A stretch of 64,000 nt of DNA. Source: DAOUKH01 sp965207995 (GTDB lineage Bacteria; Chloroflexota; Dehalococcoidia; SHYB01). A program made the position numbers and the translations under genes. Shown one piece after another: positions 1-7,993 of the stretch; positions within the stretch are counted from its first letter, which is position 1; every line of letters starts with the position of its first letter. The notes beneath the pieces were generated by a model. The model was not told where the DNA came from. It was given only the letters and a program-made list of their open reading frames with translations, and searched no databases. Location of the stretch: positions 620,001 to 684,000 of the forward strand of contig OZ242299.1 of the NCBI GenBank assembly GCA_965207995.1. Reading direction: 5' to 3'.

Positions 1-2184
1 CCATCGCTGAAAGGCGATGGCCCCATTGAAGCTTAATGTCGTCGACCGAGAGGGTGGCGCGCCCTGTGCCTTCCATCGCTGAAAGGCGATGGCCCCATTG
101 AAGCTGGCAATCGCCACAGGCTCCCGCGCCGCCGGTTCCAACCTTCCATCGCTGAAAGGCGATGGCCCCATTGAAGCCATCATCTCGCGGCGCTGTTCGC
201 TGTGGTGGGCCAGCCTTCCATCGCTGAAAGGCGATGGCCCCATTGAAGCCTGGCTGATGGTTCCGTCTGCGGACCTTCCCGACGCCTTCCATCGCTGAAA
301 GGCGATGGCCCCATTGAAGCGTGAACGTGCTTATCATGCCATGCTGTCGGGACGTGCCTTCCATCGCTGAAAGGCGATGGCCCCATTGAAGCGCGGTGGC
401 CTCCTGCCTCTCTAGACAGTCTGCCCAAACCTTCCATCGCTGAAAGGCGATGGCCCCATTGAAGCCCATTTCAGTTGTCCTCCTTGTGTTTTTGGGTTTG
501 GGTCCTTCCATCGCTGAAAGGCGATGGCCCCATTGAAGCGCCGGGACCTTCACCAACTCGTCGATCCGCCAAGTGCCTTCCATCGCTGAAAGGCGATGGC
601 CCCATTGAAGCCTGGAAGAGATCAAGACGCTCAAGACGCTGGAGCTGAACCTTCCATCGCTGAAAGGCGATGGCCCCATTGAAGCTAGTGCGGGGCGCCA
701 CGCGCCTGGACCTCCACGCCCCAGCCTTCCATCGCTGAAAGGCGATGGCCCCATTGAAGCTAGTGCGGGGCGCCACGCGCCTGGACCTCCACGCCCCAGC
801 CTTCCATCGCTGAAAGGCGATGGCCCCATTGAAGCCGCTTCAGCTCCGTCACGTCCATCGTGGGGTTGCCCACCTTCCATCGCTGAAAGGCGATGGCCCC
901 ATTGAAGCGGCTCTTGACCACGCCGACACCGACGACGAGGGTGCGGCCTTCCATCGCTGAAAGGCGATGGCCCCATTGAAGCCCGGCATTCCGCGCGCCC
1001 TGGTGCATGCGTCTGTACTTCCTTCCATCGCTGAAAGGCGATGGCCCCATTGAAGCTGTTCTCATGATCATCGCGCACCGAGCTGGCCCAGGGGGACCTT
1101 CCATCGCTGAAAGGCGATGGCCCCATTGAAGCTGCCGAAGCCCGCGACGCGCCTGTGCTGATCCTCGACGACCTTCCATCGCTGAAAGGCGATGGCCCCA
1201 TTGAAGCGGTGCACTAGCTCAACCATCGGCAGCGTCGTCATGGTGCCTTCCATCGCTGAAAGGCGATGGCCCCATTGAAGCGTGGCCCACTGCGAAGTCA
1301 ACAACGAGTCCTTCCTCCGGCCTTCCATCGCTGAAAGGCGATGGCCCCATTGAAGCCCTATACATGGTCTCGTACACCGCCTCGGCTGTGTACCCCTTCC
1401 ATCGCTGAAAGGCGATGGCCCCATTGAAGCAGCGTCGTCCCCGCCCCCACGGTGAGCTGGCCCGTGGACCTTCCATCGCTGAAAGGCGATGGCCCCATTG
1501 AAGCAAGGCGTTCAGCAGAGGGCCAAGGGCCGATAGCAACCCTTCCATCGCTGAAAGGCGATGGCCCCATTGAAGCACGGAGGGCGACCTCGCGTCGTGC
1601 TACGTCCCGGCCCACCCTTCCATCGCTGAAAGGCGATGGCCCCATTGAAGCGACGACACCAGCTGGGCGGGCACCGAGGTGACCGTGACCTTCCATCGCT
1701 GAAAGGCGATGGCCCCATTGAAGCTGCGATCAGCGTCCTTCTGCGACCCTGATCGGGTGCTCGTGCGGCAGGACGACGACCTTCCATCGCTGAAAGGCGA
1801 TGGCCCCATTGAAGCGCGCCCGTGGAAGATGAACCGGCCCTGCGTCTCCGTGGCCTTCCATCGCTGAAAGGCGATGGCCCCATTGAAGCTGCAACCGCTC
1901 ATTGGTCATCCTCTCGGCTTTGTCGAGATCCTTCCATCGCTGAAAGGCGATGGCCCCATTGAAGCACGTTGGCGACCGGGTATTCGACCCGACGGACAAG
2001 TCCTTCCATCGCTGAAAGGCGATGGCCCCATTGAAGCGTCATCCACTATGAGCAAATCATTGGCAACGCTGACCCTTCCATCGCTGAAAGGCGATGGCCC
2101 CATTGAAGCGAGAAGTTGGCTGACAAGTTAGACCAGTGGGCGGAGGAGCCTTCCATCGCTGAAGGGCGATGGCCCCATTGAAGC
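1..2184 (+). CRISPR. CRISPR array, 30 repeats of 36 nt, 29 spacers
   Basis: Thirty copies of a 36-nt repeat are visible. It begins CCTTCCATCGCTGAAAGG and ends CATTGAAGC; the first copy is cut by the window edge (1-32) and the last lies at 2149-2184. Within each repeat CCATCGC and GCGATGG form a 7-bp hairpin with a 6-nt loop. The 3' end ATTGAAGC resembles the 8-nt ATTGAAA(C/G) crRNA handle of many type I and III systems, so transcription is taken as left to right with the leader outside the window. Consistent with this, only the last repeat is altered (A to G at 2164), as expected at a trailer end. Spacers are 35-40 nt except one of 55 nt (1725-1779); spacers at 686-724 and 761-799 are identical. 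No cas gene is in the window, so the subtype is undetermined. Confidence 0.98.
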
Positions 2185-2285
2185 TCCCAGCCGACGAAGA
2201 CGTAGCTGTCTCATCCCTCAATTGCATCCAAATCGACAGCCCATGAGAAGCGGACTTTGTTGTGTCGATTGGAAGACGGATAACT
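2185..2285. other. junction between CRISPR trailer and broken di-iron gene
   Basis: About 100 bases of lower GC separate the last CRISPR repeat from the point (near 2285) where the reading frame to the right stops resembling its intact paralogue. It contains an imperfect inverted repeat, CCAAATCGACA at 2228-2238 against TGTCGATTGG at 2263-2272, with a 24-nt loop. I see no gene in it. It may be array trailer DNA or the scar of the event that joined the array to the gene. Confidence 0.5.
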
Positions 2286-2925
2286 CGAACATCTCATAGG
2301 CGAGGATGCTCTTCACCTCGGGGAAGCCGTAGCTGATCCGCCCGATGTAGGGGCCGATCACGTCCGAGCAGAGGAACTGGCACTGGATGAGATAGGTGAG
2401 GTACTGGTCGAAGGCGCGCTCCAGGTCGTCGGGGAGCGGCTCCATTTCCTTCCAGGCGATGTCGCGGCCCGCGTACCAGCGGCGCGACAGGGCCTCCTCG
2501 ACCAAGGCCGGCGTCTCGTCCGACCATACCTCGTACTTGTACTCGATCTCGCGGTGCCCGCCCCACTTCGGCGACATCTTCTCGCGCAAATCCACCGGCA
2601 GCAGCGGGTACGACTTCACGTAGCGGACCTGCGTCAGGTGCGGCTCGCCGACTTCGGGCGGGTCGCCGATGTGGCTGACCTCGTTGACCGCGCTCCACGT
2701 CAGGCCGCGCTCGTCGACCCGCGCCTTCATGCCCCACGCCGTCCAGATGCCCTCGCTCAGCGGCTTGCCGATCCAGTCGCTGAACCGCCCCTCGCGGATC
2801 TTGATCGCCTGCGGGTGCTGGTCGAGCTTCTCGGCGATCTCCTCCGCGGTGGGCAGGGAGTCGATCTCGATGGGGCGCGTGCGGTAGATGTCGACGCGCT
2901 GGGGCTCGCGCTTGCGTTCGGCCAT
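2218..2925 (-). pseudogene. truncated ferritin-like di-iron protein
   Basis: The first ~213 residues align clearly with the protein encoded just upstream on the same strand (2948-4114). Both share the EALSR-W segment, a PLPxxLER segment and an FPE segment. After residue 213 (near base 2285) similarity stops, and the frame runs 22 unrelated codons to a stop. Everything that carries the ExxH di-iron ligand motifs in the paralogue is missing, so the product should be inactive as an oxygenase. The gap to the upstream gene is only 22 bases, which suggests a former two-gene operon. The breakpoint faces the CRISPR trailer, so array-associated rearrangement is the likely cause. A short functional variant cannot be excluded. 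Confidence 0.75.
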
Positions 2926-2947
2926 GACTCTATCCCGCCGGCGGCGC

Positions 2948-4114
2948 CTAGAAGGGGGCCTCGCGCGGCAGGAGGCACGTGTCCCAGCGGGGCACGCCGG
3001 CGAGCTCCATCCGTTTCAGGTAGTTCTCGACGACCACCGCCCAGAACTCGCGGTAGGCCTCCCAGCCCTTCTCCATGTTCGCCGTGCCGCCGGCGGCGAG
3101 CACCGCCCACGGCTCGATCAGGCTGGGCGCGATGAGCAGGTTGAAGCCCGTCGCGCCGGCCTCGCCGACCGCGGCCAGGTAGTTCACCAGCTCAAAGGCC
3201 TCGTCGCGCCTGTCCTTCGGCGCATTCTCCAGGAAGTACTTGAGGTGCAGCGTGCCGTAGGAGACGTGCCGCGCCTCGTCTTGCATCACCCGGCGGAAGA
3301 TCTGCTTGTCGCAGTTGTTGCGGCCCAGGAACTCGCCGAAGCGGAAGAGGTCGAGCACCACCGCCTCGCCGAGGATCTGCACGTGATAGGAGTAGGCCAG
3401 GAAGTCCATCCAAGGCCGCGACGGCGTCACCTTCCGCGTCGTCTCCGACGGCAGCGCCGTCGTCTCCGGCGTCGTCTGCAGGATGCCCTCCGCCGTCGGG
3501 TCGACGCCGGGGCCGCCACCGTTGGCGAACATCCGCTTGACGAAGACCTCCATGTGCCGCGACTCGTCGACGCACTGCGTCGAGAGGAACATCCGCGCCT
3601 CCGGGAAGGAGGGGTCCATCCGCGACATGTAGGTGGGCAGATTGTCCGTGGGGGTGAACTCGACGGCGTGGAGGAAGCAGACGAACTGGCAGACCGAGCG
3701 CTCCAACTCCTCCGGCAGCGGCTCGAGGTCGCCCCAGGGGATGTCGCTCGTTGCGCTCCACTGCCGCGACAGCGCCTCGTCGAGCAGGCTCTCGAGGTTG
3801 TCCGACCAGACCTCGTACTTGTTGCCCATCTGGTAGGCGAAGCGCGGGTCGGAGGCCGCGAAGGCGACCTCGCGGTCGGCGCCGGCGCCCTCCTCCGGTA
3901 TCAGGTCGGGGCGGGCGCGGTTCGTCTCGAAGAACGTCACCCCGCGCCGCGTCGGCTCGAACTGCCGCCCCCACGACCCCCACGACTCCCCGCCGATCGG
4001 GTCGTCGGTGAACCACGGGCCGGGCTCGTAGTCGCCCGCCCGCCACCGCTTCACCTGCGGCAGATTCAGAATCCGCTCCGTCGACTCCGCAAGAGTAGGT
4101 GGGCTATACGCCAT
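2948..4114 (-). CDS. ferritin-like di-iron protein (AurF/RNR-R2-like fold)
   Basis: This 388-aa protein has the spacing of a ferritin-like four-helix di-iron centre: Glu152, then E184-x-x-H187 (in DESRH), Glu250, then E280-x-x-H283 (in DEARH). The family includes N-oxygenases such as AurF and R2-like oxidases; the substrate here is unknown. The ATG at 4114 is preferred to the longer in-frame start at 4321 because GGGAG lies about 9 nt upstream and because the extension has no family similarity and reaches into the neighbouring gene's start. It heads a two-gene unit with the broken paralogue downstream. The call as a di-iron protein is firm; the reaction is not. Confidence 0.75.
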   Translation of the reverse strand: MAYSPPTLAESTERILNLPQVKRWRAGDYEPGPWFTDDPIGGESWGSWGRQFEPTRRGVTFFETNRARPDLIPEEGAGADREVAFAASDPRFAYQMGNKYEVWSDNLESLLDEALSRQWSATSDIPWGDLEPLPEELERSVCQFVCFLHAVEFTPTDNLPTYMSRMDPSFPEARMFLSTQCVDESRHMEVFVKRMFANGGGPGVDPTAEGILQTTPETTALPSETTRKVTPSRPWMDFLAYSYHVQILGEAVVLDLFRFGEFLGRNNCDKQIFRRVMQDEARHVSYGTLHLKYFLENAPKDRRDEAFELVNYLAAVGEAGATGFNLLIAPSLIEPWAVLAAGGTANMEKGWEAYREFWAVVVENYLKRMELAGVPRWDTCLLPREAPF

Positions 4115-4204
4115 CAGCCGCGCTCCCTTTAGAAAACTCCCGCGCCGGGGTCTGTCTAGCATACGGTGCGCGCGGGCGCGGCGGTAGGGGGCAGAGGACT
4201 CTGT

Positions 4205-4233
4205 TTGACGGCGAAGAACGCATGTGCTACCTT
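4205..4233 (+). promoter_or_regulatory. candidate promoter for the DUF3800 gene
   Basis: TTGACG at 4205-4210 and TACCTT at 4228-4233 are separated by 17 nt, with TGC directly before the -10 hexamer (an extended -10). It lies 71 nt upstream of the ATG at 4305. Confidence 0.45.
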
Positions 4234-4304
4234 CCGTAGATGATGACGGTTGGACGCCATAAGGCCATCGCGATACGAGTGAACCTCGGCCCGAGAATTG
4301 AACC

Positions 4305-5210
4305 ATGGTTGTAGAGGTCACTCACATTGGTTTCAGCGATGAGTCTCACTGGAACGAGAGTAGATATCGTAGTCTCGCTCTCATTACTCTCGATAAGGCC
4401 AACCTCGCCGAGCTCGTAGCCGCGTCACGGCAACTCCTGGCTCAATCGAGCCTCAGAGAGTTTTCGTGGAAGGAATTACGTAGTGACAACCGCCGTACTG
4501 CAGCAGAACGACTTTGCTCCTTTGCAGTCGACTATGCTTGCAAGGGGAAGCTCCGAATTGACATCCTCATCTGGGACATTCAAGACTCCCGTCACAAAAT
4601 CCAAGGCAGGGATGATACTGCAAACCTTGCGCGCATGTATTACCGCCTCATTTCGCATGTGATAAGGAACCGCTGGCCCAGCGGATCCATCTGGCAACTG
4701 TTCGTGGATGAACGTAATGACATCGATTGGCAGGAACTAGAAAGTTATCTGCCGTCGCGCCCCAAAAGAAACAGGGACCAGGGACAGCTACTTCAGAGGG
4801 CCAGCCAGTACTACAAACCTCGGGTTGAACAGGCAGTGTCGGCAAACGCACCGCTAGTTCAAATCGCAGACTTGTTCGCTGGCCTTGCCGCCTTTTCGTG
4901 GAACGAGCATGCGGCATACGAGAGATGGAAAGGCCAGTCTGACATGTTCTCGCTGATGTTCAGCGATGCAAAGCCTTCGGAGCTATCGAAGAGTCAGACC
5001 CACAAGGCCCGCACACTCCTGCATTTCACAACTTATTGCAAGCCAAGGATCGACATTAGCCACAAGGCCGGAGAGGGCCTTCGAACTCCTGTCCCAAAGA
5101 GCCCGATTAACTTCTGGCGCTACGTACCACAGCACGAGAAAGACAAGGCGCCGCTACGGCATCAATCGTCTTCCGATAATCGTCTTCGTGGATACCGTCG
5201 AATGGGATAA
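4305..5210 (+). CDS. DUF3800 domain protein
   Basis: This 301-aa protein shows the pattern of the DUF3800 family: an early acidic motif FSDES (Asp12, Glu13), a central VDERND (134-139), and QIADLFAG near residue 186. The acidic positions recall an RNase H-like nuclease fold, but no reaction is established for the family. DUF3800 genes are often found on mobile and defence islands. Base composition is clearly lower in GC than the flanking genes, which suggests horizontal transfer. It has its own candidate promoter and stands alone between the di-iron genes and the selenoprotein operon. Confidence 0.7.
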   Translation: MVVEVTHIGFSDESHWNESRYRSLALITLDKANLAELVAASRQLLAQSSLREFSWKELRSDNRRTAAERLCSFAVDYACKGKLRIDILIWDIQDSRHKIQGRDDTANLARMYYRLISHVIRNRWPSGSIWQLFVDERNDIDWQELESYLPSRPKRNRDQGQLLQRASQYYKPRVEQAVSANAPLVQIADLFAGLAAFSWNEHAAYERWKGQSDMFSLMFSDAKPSELSKSQTHKARTLLHFTTYCKPRIDISHKAGEGLRTPVPKSPINFWRYVPQHEKDKAPLRHQSSSDNRLRGYRRMG

Positions 5211-5538
5211 CTGGTACCTCCACGTGCCTTGGCGGAGAATATCGCCCCCCCACCACGACACCCGCCCCTTCCCCATCCCCACCCACGCGCAGCCCTAGCC
5301 TCGTTCTCCCCCCGGAGACCTTGCAAATGCGGCCGCGGGCTGCGTTGACGTTGGCACACCCCTCCCGGCCCCCCGCCCTCACCCCTGCCTCTCCCAGCGG
5401 AAGAGGGGGCAGGGCGCCCCACCCCACCCGTCTTTCAGCTTGCCCACGCCTCCTCTCGCTGTTGCCGCCGCTTCCGATACCACGTAACATCTGCCCATAT
5501 CCGGCGAGGCCGCCCTCCGCGGCCCGAAAGGAAGCGTC
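5211..5538. other. 328-base intergenic region with a hairpin and a promoter
   Basis: No gene is evident. CCCTGCC at 5383-5389 pairs with GGCAGGG at 5408-5414, extended by CTC/GAG, in a C-rich stretch; this resembles a REP-type palindrome or a terminator without a T-run. The candidate promoter of the selenoprotein operon lies at 5462-5490. Confidence 0.5.
5462..5490 (+). promoter_or_regulatory. candidate promoter of the UGSC selenoprotein operon
   Basis: TTGCCG at 5462-5467 and TAACAT at 5485-5490 are separated by 17 nt and lie 48 nt upstream of the ATG at 5539. The same -35 hexamer occurs before rpsF in this window. Confidence 0.4.
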
Positions 5539-6084
5539 ATGGCCAAGATCGAGCTCCTCGACCCCACCGGCGTCATGCCCGCGGTCAAGAAGACCGAGAC
5601 CCCCACCCTCGACACCATCGACGGCAAGCGCATCGGCTTCCGCGTCGACTGGGCCAACTTCGACATCTTCTGCAACGAGGTCGACGCCCACCTCAAGGAG
5701 AACTACGAGCCCCTCGAGGTCAGGCACTACTACCCCACCAGCCGCAGCCAGACCGACGCCGCCGGCGCGAAGGAGTTGTCCGACTTCGTCGACAGCGTCG
5801 ACGCCGTCGCCGTCGGCCTCGCGGCCTGAGGCTCCTGCACCGCGTGGAGTGTCCACGACACGATTAGCGTCAACGAGCAGGGCAAGCCGACCGTCCTCAT
5901 GGTCACCTCCGAGTTCGTCAAGCTGGCCGAGAGCCTGCTGCGCGCCCGCAACCGCAGCGACATCCCCATGGTCGTCCTGCCCCATCCCTTCGAGCCGCTG
6001 CCCAAGGACGACATCAAGGCGCTGGCCAAGGAGAAGTACGAGGCCGTCGCCAGGGCGCTGACCGACGGCGAGACCAGCGCCTAG
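5539..6084 (+). CDS. UGSC family selenoprotein (in-frame TGA at 5827-5829 read as Sec)
   Basis: The frame opened by ATG 5539 (AAGGA upstream) runs 96 codons, meets TGA at 5827-5829, and continues in the same frame to TAG at 6084, giving 181 residues with Sec97. The TGA is followed by Gly-Ser-Cys, producing the U-G-S-C redox motif that names a known (seleno)protein family described from marine data. The residues after the TGA form a clean conserved-looking C-terminal half, which argues against a random stop. A hairpin suited to a bacterial SECIS follows directly. Read as two frames (96 and 61 aa) the gene makes no sense. The biochemical role of the family is not established; the UxxC motif implies thiol/selenol redox chemistry. 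Its stop codon overlaps the strong ribosome binding site (TAGGAGG) of the next gene. Confidence 0.88.
5827..5857 (+). promoter_or_regulatory. bacterial SECIS-like hairpin of the UGSC gene
   Basis: Directly after the TGA, CGTGGA (5843-5848) pairs with TCCACG (5852-5857) around the loop GTG. The loop starts 19 nt after the TGA and has G at its first position, matching the general bacterial SECIS model (loop 16-37 nt from UGA, a G in the first two loop positions). Confidence 0.6.
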
Positions 6085-6093
6085 GAGGCCCCG

Positions 6094-7152
6094 ATGTCCG
6101 ACCCCACCCTGACGGCGGAGGTCGTCGCCCTCGACGACGACTCCATCGAGGCCGTCTATGAGCGCGCCGCCGACCTCGGCTGGATCGACGGCCTCCCGAT
6201 CATCCCGCCGACGCCCGACCGCGTGAAGCGGATGATGGCCGGCGTCAACCGCGGCCCACAGGACAACGTCGCCAACATCCCGCCCAACAACGCCCCGGCG
6301 ACCATCGAGAAGATCGCGATCAACGCCGTCATGGCGGGCTGCAAGCCGGAGTACATGCCGGTCGTGGTCAGCGCCCTTGAGGCCTGCGCCGACCCCCAGT
6401 TCAACCTTTACGCGCTCAACACCACCACCAGCAGCGTCGGCCAGTTGGTCATCGTCAACGGCCCCATCCGCAACGAGCTGGAGATCAACTGCGGCTACAG
6501 CGTCTTCGGCGGGGCCAACGCCCGCGCCAACACCACCATCGGGCGTGCCGTGCGCCTGGTCATGCGGAACGTCGGCGGTTCCATCGAGGGCATCGTCAGC
6601 AAGAGCACCATGGGCAACCCCCTGCGCATCACCGGCTGCGTCGGCGAGTGGGAGGAGCAGAGCCCCTGGCCGGCGCTCAGCGTCCAGCGGGGCCTCGCGG
6701 AAGGCCAGGACGCCGTCACCGTCTTCGGCGCGCAGGGCACCCTCAACCTCCAGGACGTCGCGTGCAAGACGGCGGCGGGCCTGCTCACCGTCCTCGCGCA
6801 CTCCATCGACTGCTCGGCCACCAACATGGTGCTCGGCAAGCTGGAGTCGGCGCAGGTGCTACTCGCGCTCTGCCCCGACTTCGCCTACATCGTCGCCCGC
6901 GACGGCTGGTCGGTCGAGGACGCGCGCCAGTTCATCTTCGAGCAGACCAGCGCCGTCCCCCTTGACCGCTGGCCCGAAGAGCTGCACGGCCCCATGGAGG
7001 AGCGCGGGCGCATCGTCAACGGCGTCGTGCCCATGGCGGCCGACCCCGACCAGTTCCTCATCATCGTCAACGGCGGACTCGGCGGACTCCACGCCATCGC
7101 GTGCCACTCCTTCGCGGAGACCGATGCCGTGACCCGCCCCATCGTGCGCTAG
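6094..7152 (+). CDS. conserved protein of unknown function, partner of UGSC selenoprotein
   Basis: This 352-aa soluble protein has no signal peptide or membrane span. It starts 9 bases after the selenoprotein stop, with TAGGAGG five bases before its ATG, so translation is probably coupled. It is rich in glycine and asparagine and carries eight cysteines in small conserved-looking contexts (MAGCK, EACAD, INCGY, TGCVG, VACKT, IDCSA, ALCPD, IACHS). The Cys content next to a UxxC protein suggests a redox or metal-linked function shared by the pair; this is inference. I do not recognise an enzymatic domain. Confidence 0.7.
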   Translation: MSDPTLTAEVVALDDDSIEAVYERAADLGWIDGLPIIPPTPDRVKRMMAGVNRGPQDNVANIPPNNAPATIEKIAINAVMAGCKPEYMPVVVSALEACADPQFNLYALNTTTSSVGQLVIVNGPIRNELEINCGYSVFGGANARANTTIGRAVRLVMRNVGGSIEGIVSKSTMGNPLRITGCVGEWEEQSPWPALSVQRGLAEGQDAVTVFGAQGTLNLQDVACKTAAGLLTVLAHSIDCSATNMVLGKLESAQVLLALCPDFAYIVARDGWSVEDARQFIFEQTSAVPLDRWPEELHGPMEERGRIVNGVVPMAADPDQFLIIVNGGLGGLHAIACHSFAETDAVTRPIVR

Positions 7153-7192
7153 CACCCGCTCCCAAGACGAATCCAAAGCCTAGGAGGCAATC

Positions 7193-7987
7193 ATGGCGGA
7201 CTCGCTGCTCGGCCTGGAAGATAAGGTCTGCCTCGTCACCGGCGCGGGGCAGGGCATGGGCGAGGGGATCGCCACCGTGCTCGCCGAGGCCGGCTGCCAC
7301 GCGGCAATCGTCGACCTGAACACGGAGCGAGCCGAGCGCGTCGCTGACAAGATCCGCGGCATGGGCCGCCGGGCCATCGCCCTCACCGCCGACGCCCGGT
7401 CGGAGGACGCGATACAGCAGATGGTGGAAGACACCGTGTCCGAGCTCGGCGGGCTCGATATCGGCGTCTGCAACATCGGCGGTTTGAGCGAGGAGCGCGC
7501 CGCGCTGGTAGTCGAGTCGTCGCTCGCCTTCTGGGACTACGTGGTCGATCAGAACCTCCGCGCGACCTACCTCTGCTCCCGCGAGATGGCCAAGTCGATG
7601 ATCGGGCGCGAGGTAAAGGGCACCATCATCAACATCGCCTCGATCAGCGGGCTGCGGGCGTCGGCGCGGATCTCGCCCTACGGCGCGTCGAAGGCCGGAA
7701 TCATGCACTACACCCAGACGCTGGCCATTGAGCTCGCCCAGTACGGCATCCGCGTCAACTGCGTCTCCCCGGCCTCGATCAACACGCCGGAGGCCCTCGG
7801 CCACTCCGGACGGACGGAGATGGACGCCTCCGTCATCCCCATCGGGCGCGCGGGGCAGCCGGAGGACATCGGCTACCTCGTCGCCGTCCTCGCCTCCGAC
7901 CGCGCCGGCTACGTCACCGGCCAGACCATCCACGCCGACGGCGGCCTCAGCTGCACCTCGGCCCGCCCCCAGATGGCGGGCGGCTAG
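7193..7987 (+). CDS. SDR family NAD(P)-dependent oxidoreductase
   Basis: This is a 264-aa classical short-chain dehydrogenase. The cofactor glycine motif TGAGQGMG lies at 16-23, Asp41 at the end of the second strand favours NAD(H), and the catalytic set is Ser150/152, Tyr163 and Lys167 (YGASK). The C-terminal TGQTIHADGG segment is typical of FabG-like members. NIGG replaces the usual NNAG at 94-97. AGGAGG stands five bases before the ATG. It lies inside the selenoprotein operon and is followed after 6 bases by the flavin oxidoreductase, consistent with a catabolic pathway for a hydroxylated substrate. Confidence 0.88.
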   Translation: MADSLLGLEDKVCLVTGAGQGMGEGIATVLAEAGCHAAIVDLNTERAERVADKIRGMGRRAIALTADARSEDAIQQMVEDTVSELGGLDIGVCNIGGLSEERAALVVESSLAFWDYVVDQNLRATYLCSREMAKSMIGREVKGTIINIASISGLRASARISPYGASKAGIMHYTQTLAIELAQYGIRVNCVSPASINTPEALGHSGRTEMDASVIPIGRAGQPEDIGYLVAVLASDRAGYVTGQTIHADGGLSCTSARPQMAGG

Positions 7988-7993
7988 CGCGGC

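Noticed and set aside
89..2131. Many overlapping open frames with repeating peptides across the first 2.1 kb
   Set aside because: They are translations of the CRISPR repeats on both strands; the regular 36-nt repeat and variable spacers explain them fully.
5827..5829. TGA in the UGSC gene as a nonsense mutation or frameshift scar
   Set aside because: The frame continues unchanged, the following GSC matches a known selenoprotein motif and a SECIS-like hairpin follows; a second gene shows the same pattern.
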